Source of the DNA: Calvatia gigantea
Taxonomy: Eukaryota; Basidiomycota; Agaricomycetes; Agaricales; Lycoperdaceae
Direction of reading: 5' to 3'
Length of the DNA: 64,000 nt
NCBI GenBank assembly: GCA_025093985.1
Contig: JACAAK010000003.1
Span: 4,092,001 to 4,156,000, forward strand
The number at the start of each line of letters is the position of its first letter. Position 1 is the first letter of the stretch. This document shows, one piece after another, positions 60,019 through 64,000 of this stretch. Below the pieces are notes generated by a model. It saw nothing but the letters and a program-made list of their open reading frames with translations, made no database searches and was not told where the DNA came from. The position numbers were made by a program, and so were the translations under genes.

Positions 60019-60625
60019 GGAGGGGAAGGGGTGAAGTGTATCATACAGGCGATTCCCTAAAACTGCGTACAGAGCAGCATATACCCTTGTTCGCTTTCAA
60101 CAGCGAGCTTTCTTCTCTCGACCACCATTTCAGATGTGCCACGAGTAGTGGAGAATATAATCAGTTGTATTGCTAGTTCAGATGTCAAATGTCCATGCTA
60201 CATCTTGATGCAAAGGAGGAAAGCAAAAATATCGAAAGCAAGAGACAGAGCAAAGTACCATCATTGTCCATTGTCCAGGATCTAGGCTGCATCCTGTGCA
60301 GGTCAGCACATTAATAGACAAAGTACACTGTGGGTAGCACGGAGCTGTCAGAACTTGAAACGCGAAGGGCAAGGCCACGCACCTAATATTATTCCAGCAT
60401 ATTGATAGCCCAAAAAAGACGACAGAAAAATAAATCAACAAACTACAAATATAACAGTAAACCCAGTGATAGCATAAGTCACAACGAGAATGGTGCGAAA
60501 GTCTGGCTCATAAATGATCCAGAATAATCAAAGCATAAAAAGGAAAGATCTGTGATAGCGAGCGAACTGGTGCGAAAGCATAAACCGACAGCGATGTTAT
60601 TGCGAGCGGGTTAGAGGAGGTCTCA
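60019..60625. other. Convergent 3' ends
   Basis: About 600 bp between the adenosine kinase stop and the zinc-finger gene stop. No coding feature seen. Both 3' UTRs should lie here. Confidence 0.5.
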
Positions 60626-62909
60626 TCATGTATGCGTGTTTGATGTGACTGGCAGCTTTGTCCCCGGAACTAGCCCGACCAAGGAGACAACTATGACGGC
60701 GAAAGCACTACGGGTGACTCCTGTTTCGCCAGAAACGAGCATGCGCCGTTCAAGTGGCGCCTTAAGAATGGAAAAGATTTCATGGATATGTTACCTGTGT
60801 CAAAAGCTCCGCTGGGAGGGGTCGAAGCAAATCAGATGAATCAAGTTAGTAGATGGAAGGGGCAGAGACACAGAGGAGGGACCACTTACCCGAATGCAGC
60901 ATGTGTTCCCGGTCTTCGTTGACGATATGATGATGCTCCAACAAGGGTGGTGAACGATCCAGCGAGGGGGTTCCATACTCGTCATCATGATCATGCAACT
61001 CATTAATCCCATTGACCTTCACCTTTCCCAATCTTCTTCTTCCAGCACCGTAAACCTTCAAGTTACCACTTTCATCCATATCCGAACCATGAACATCAAT
61101 CTCTTCATCCTCACGATCCCTCAAGGAAGGGGTTGGTCTCTGATTACCTCTCCCTGGGTTCCGGCGCAGGTCCGGAAGACTAGTATGTCCATGAGTAGCA
61201 TGGACACCATGAGCATGGGCCTGCCCGTTCACTCTAGATGAAGATGAAATTTCGCTGAGGAAAGGCGAGACATCGTGATCGGCTGTGCTGGTCGCACGTA
61301 TTCCGATACCAGCACCTCGACCTAGCACACCTACGCGGCCATGTGGGTCTACCACGCTGCTTTCAACCTCGGCCTGCTGTTGCTGTTGCTGTTGATGCTG
61401 TTGTTCTTCTTGTTCCCGTTCCTGTTGAACAGTTTGCAACACAGCATCCATAGCCGCTTTCACCTCTTCCGCGGTGATACCGGTCGCAGGATCAATACAC
61501 GCTTCAATGTCCGGGATTTTGCTGCGGCTAGGGCGGGCGCCGGTTTCTGGCTCTGGCGACGAAGGCAGTAGTTCATCAATCTCAACATCAGAGTCGGACT
61601 CGTCCGAGTCAGGACTACCACTTGATACAGATAGAGATAGAGTTTTGGTAGACGCTATCGGTGGAGGCGGTGGGGGTGGAGGTGTTAATTGCAATGAAGC
61701 TTCCTTTGTTGAAGAACTTCCGCACTCGTTGGTGTTAGTTGTTGGGCATGGTTCTTGCCTCCGCGTGTATTGATGGTCCGAACTGGGCGATTTGTGCGAT
61801 ACAGGTGTAGGTTGTATTGGGGGGAGCAGCGGTGAGGCCAAATACATATCTGTGGTATCGGGGTACCTGTAATGGGGTACATATTGGCCGTTGTGTGACA
61901 AGGGTGGAGGTGGTGGGGGCGGGGGTGGCGCGTATCCACTTTGCGAAGTACTCTGCTCCGCTTCCGGGTATGTCCATTTGGCGGGATATAATCGGGGTGT
62001 AGAGATGGGGGACGCTAGTATTGCGTTGAGGGAAGAAGAGTGAGTCTGGGGCCGAGAAGGCGGCGGGGGGATCGGGGTAAGTGGAGACGGTATATATTCT
62101 GAATGATACAATTAAATTGGGAAGTGAAGGACGAATGGACTGACGTACGAGCAGTCGATGCAGTATGCTGCCTGTAGTATCTTGAAGGGCCAGTATCCTC
62201 CAGGCGAGGGAGTTCGCGATCTTTCCTGTCCTTCTCCCTGCGTTCCTTGTCCTTCTCCTGTGAAGGTCGAGGGGACAAGCTGCGCAAACTACGACTTCGT
62301 GTTGATCGTTCTGAAGAGTTGCTAGCCGTCTTGGTCTCCCCTAACGTAGTCCCAGACTCCTCAATGAATGCATTCGTGTTGCGGGAAAGGGCCCGAACAG
62401 CATGGTGCCTGAAGTGAGCACCCGTGAAAATTTAATCCGCGGATCCCACCCTTGTGATAAACGACCCCCTACCTTGACTTCTGATGTCGCCTGAGAGCGT
62501 CAGTCTATAGTACACGTTAAGCTAAGGTGAACGTCGAAAACTCCATCACTAAAGGCGCACCCTGGTAAAACTGGCATCACACTCTTCACATGTACTGCAA
62601 CACAACGGTGAGCAAACGATCTGGATGCAGAGGGTGGGGGAAGGGGGAACGCACAAACTTGGCATAGAGTGCGTCTTCGTCGTTCGTTGATGTCGCTTCA
62701 GGTCCGCCTCCCGCACAAAAGTCTTACCACACCCATTAATCTTACAAGGCCACACTGGCGCAACATAGGCTTCGGGCTTCGTCGCCGCCCGCCTCCGAGA
62801 ACTAGGAGCGTCCTTTCCGCTGCTCTATAAAAATACAGAATAGGTTCCAATTCAGCGGTTTCATGGTGGTAGGCACTAAGGGACCCACCTGATCGTCTGT
62901 TCTGGCCAT
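60626..62909 (-). CDS. C2H2 zinc-finger protein, Rpn4-like
   Basis: The ATG at 62909 (MARTDDQ) leads through an intron to SSGKDAPSSRRRAATKPEA. Finger 1 is WPCKINGCGKTFVREADLKR then HQRTTKTHSMPSF. Finger 2, TCEECDASFTR|TDALRRHQKSR|HHA, is cut by two introns. A basic RS/KD-rich region (EKDKERREKDRKDRELPRLE) follows. The long last part has two polyproline runs, an acidic Ser stretch (SPDSDESDSDVEIDELLPSS), a coiled Q/E region (EREQEEQQHQQQQQQQ) and His-rich DHDDEYGTPSLDRSP. Tail exons give ELLTQ and APLERRMLVSG up to a TGA at 60626. The linked pair of fingers with TFTRTDALRRHQ resembles fungal Rpn4 proteasome-gene regulators, but the function is inferred. The 3' exons and the start are less certain than the finger region. 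Confidence 0.8.
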
Positions 62910-63307
62910 TCTTTCTGATAGTTCCGTGTTCCTGTTTCCTGCAACCCTCCGTCCCTTCCAAGTGCGCGTATGGATTGAGTAGGCACCAAACCAAGGCGCG
63001 ATTGTGGTCGCTGAACGATGGATGAGATTGCAAAAGTTGGCCTGTGCGAAAAGGACCCTGGTTCGCGTCCACAGTGTCACTCCTCCAACAGCACCAACTC
63101 TCCTCCAAACTCAGGTTAGCTCGGCCCGATACTCCGGCCCACAAACTTCGAGCGCTCTGTCAAACATCACAAGCGCTCAGCATATCTACCTCATCGATCA
63201 TCCATTAAAGTAGTAACCAGTCATAAATTAATGAGTAGTGTAACATTCTTCATGGTATCTCAAATAAAATGTAACAGGTATCTCATGTAATCCCCCCGCC
63301 TCATTTA
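62910..63307. other. Spacer upstream of the Rpn4-like gene
   Basis: About 400 bp between the Rpn4-like start and the dynactin stop, both leftward. A frame that continues the zinc-finger N-terminus to 63080 is open, so the true start could lie upstream of 62909. No other feature seen. Confidence 0.45.
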
Positions 63308-64000
63308 TCACAGCCTTTCGCTCAATACGCTCGCCCGTTCCAACAACCCTTGCACTCGCCTTCCCAGCCTCTCAGCCTGCATCTTCCTCTCCAAAACCTG
63401 TGCAGCAGGCGTCTTCCTCTTGGGCATCCACCCCCTCCCACCCGCATTCTTCGATTCTTGCCTTTTCGTATTCAATGCCGATAGGTCCACCACCCTCGGT
63501 GATGATGAGAACCGGAGAACGTCCCGATACAACATCTTCGTTTCAGTTGTAAGCGCCCGCAGCGTCGGCGGTGTCCTTGTCACATCCCTATCCTCGTCCG
63601 AATCGCCTTCCGAATCCGTGTCCGATAATCCTGAAGGGACCAACGGAGGTGTCGGCGGTCGTTGTGCAGGGACGGGAAGCGGGGGCAGGGCCTCAATTTC
63701 GCGAAGGAGGTCCTGACCCTTGAGATACGAGTTCTCGGTTCGGAGGAAACGGACGGTTCCACGAAGCGCTTCGATCTGTACGTATTGAATGGGTCCGTTA
63801 GTGTCAGAGAGAGGGCCTGGAACGAGGTCAGGGGCTCGTACCTGTTCCAATAGATATGATGTTTCCAGGCTACCCTCGATCGCCACGTTTTCTGTTTCAA
63901 TGGGTTGGACACCGGGTGCTGTATCCACTCCTGCAGTCAGCAAAAACACGTTCACAAGGGATATAAGGTGAACGGAAACCATACCTTGTTTCTCCTGTCC
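63308..64000 (-). CDS. Dynactin subunit p150Glued, C-terminal part (runs off right edge)
   Basis: The gene enters from beyond 64000, so only the last part is seen. After two introns (GTATGG...CTGCAG and GTACGA...CGTACAG) exons give QEKQGVDTAPGVQPIETENV, AIEGSLETSYLLEQIEALRG and TVRFLRTENSYLKGQDLL. The remainder is uninterrupted: PPTPPLVPSGLSDTDSEGDS, ETKMLYRDVLRFSSSPRVVD, GWMPKRKTPAAQVLERKMQA and a closing RRVQGLLERASVLSERL, stop at 63308. The order 'ALRGxVRFLRTENSYLKGQDLL', 'SSPRVVDLS' and 'VQGLLxRxS' is the dynactin p150 C-terminal coiled-coil end. Dynactin links dynein to cargo. The CAP-Gly N-terminus lies outside. Confidence 0.87.
   Translation of the reverse strand, partial: GQEKQGMVSVHLISLVNVFLLTAGVDTAPGVQPIETENVAIEGSLETSYLLEQVRAPDLVPGPLSDTNGPIQYVQIEALRGTVRFLRTENSYLKGQDLLREIEALPPLPVPAQRPPTPPLVPSGLSDTDSEGDSDEDRDVTRTPPTLRALTTETKMLYRDVLRFSSSPRVVDLSALNTKRQESKNAGGRGWMPKRKTPAAQVLERKMQAERLGRRVQGLLERASVLSERL

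Noticed and set aside
1..64000. CRISPR array, integrated virus, bacterial operon, LTR retrotransposon or biosynthetic gene cluster
   Set aside because: No direct-repeat array, no reverse transcriptase, integrase or capsid-type motifs, and no polyketide synthase or nonribosomal peptide synthetase domains were seen. The gene set is ordinary nuclear fungal.

Overview
The window looks like nuclear DNA of a filamentous basidiomycete, probably an agaricomycete. Genes are split by many short introns (mostly about 45-65 nt, GT...AG). The proteins read as typical fungal ones: a QDE-1-type RNA-dependent RNA polymerase, a single-pass LysM protein, a GPI-anchored chitin deacetylase-like protein, Msn2-like zinc-finger factors and eL28. 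All gene models were spliced by eye from reading frame, splice signals and remembered family consensus; no search or transcript data was available.

Layout, left to right. 0.6-1.8 kb (-): secreted class 3 lipase. 1.8-4.8 kb: no gene resolved, one exon-like fragment. 4.8-10.4 kb (+): condensin ATPase SMC4. 10.6-12.0 kb (-): CDK-activating-kinase-like kinase, divergent by only 34 bp from a small ankyrin-repeat protein (12.0-12.8 kb, +). 13.0-14.9 kb (+): tandem thioredoxins, the first with an altered active-site flank. 15.1-16.9 kb (+): aldo-keto reductase of the K-channel beta-subunit type. 17.6 kb: tRNA-like sequence. 18.2-18.9 kb (-): LysM membrane protein. 19.5-20.3 kb (+): secreted protein of unknown function. 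20.9-21.8 kb (+): ribosomal protein eL28. 22.1-22.6 kb (-): small unknown protein. 22.8-24.8 kb (-): coatomer delta. 26.2-27.9 kb (+): Trf4/5-type nucleotidyltransferase interrupted by an in-frame stop. 28.6-30.6 kb (+): CE4-type polysaccharide deacetylase. 30.9-33.9 kb (-): large TPR-like unknown protein. 34.6-39.3 kb (-): RdRP, divergent from centrin (39.7-40.3 kb, +). 43.9-46.2 kb (-): Msn2-like factor. 46.2-56.7 kb: gene-poor. 56.7-57.9 kb (+): second Msn2-like factor, a paralogue of the first. 58.6-60.0 kb (+): adenosine kinase. 60.6-62.9 kb (-): another C2H2 factor, Rpn4-like. 63.3 kb to the right edge (-): C-terminal part of dynactin p150Glued.

The content is mostly housekeeping (chromosome condensation, vesicle coat, translation, purine salvage, redox, microtubule functions), with a few wall-facing or secreted proteins. 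I see no operon-like cluster, biosynthetic cluster, virus or intact transposon. The most notable observations concern gene architecture. A 12-nt exon builds the RdRP catalytic motif. Exons of 13 and 14 nt lie in the ankyrin gene. Coatomer delta has an exon whose only coding content is ATG. One thioredoxin copy uses a GC-AG intron where its neighbour uses GT-AG. The two Msn2-like factors share an intron position inside their zinc-finger block and a motif in front of it.
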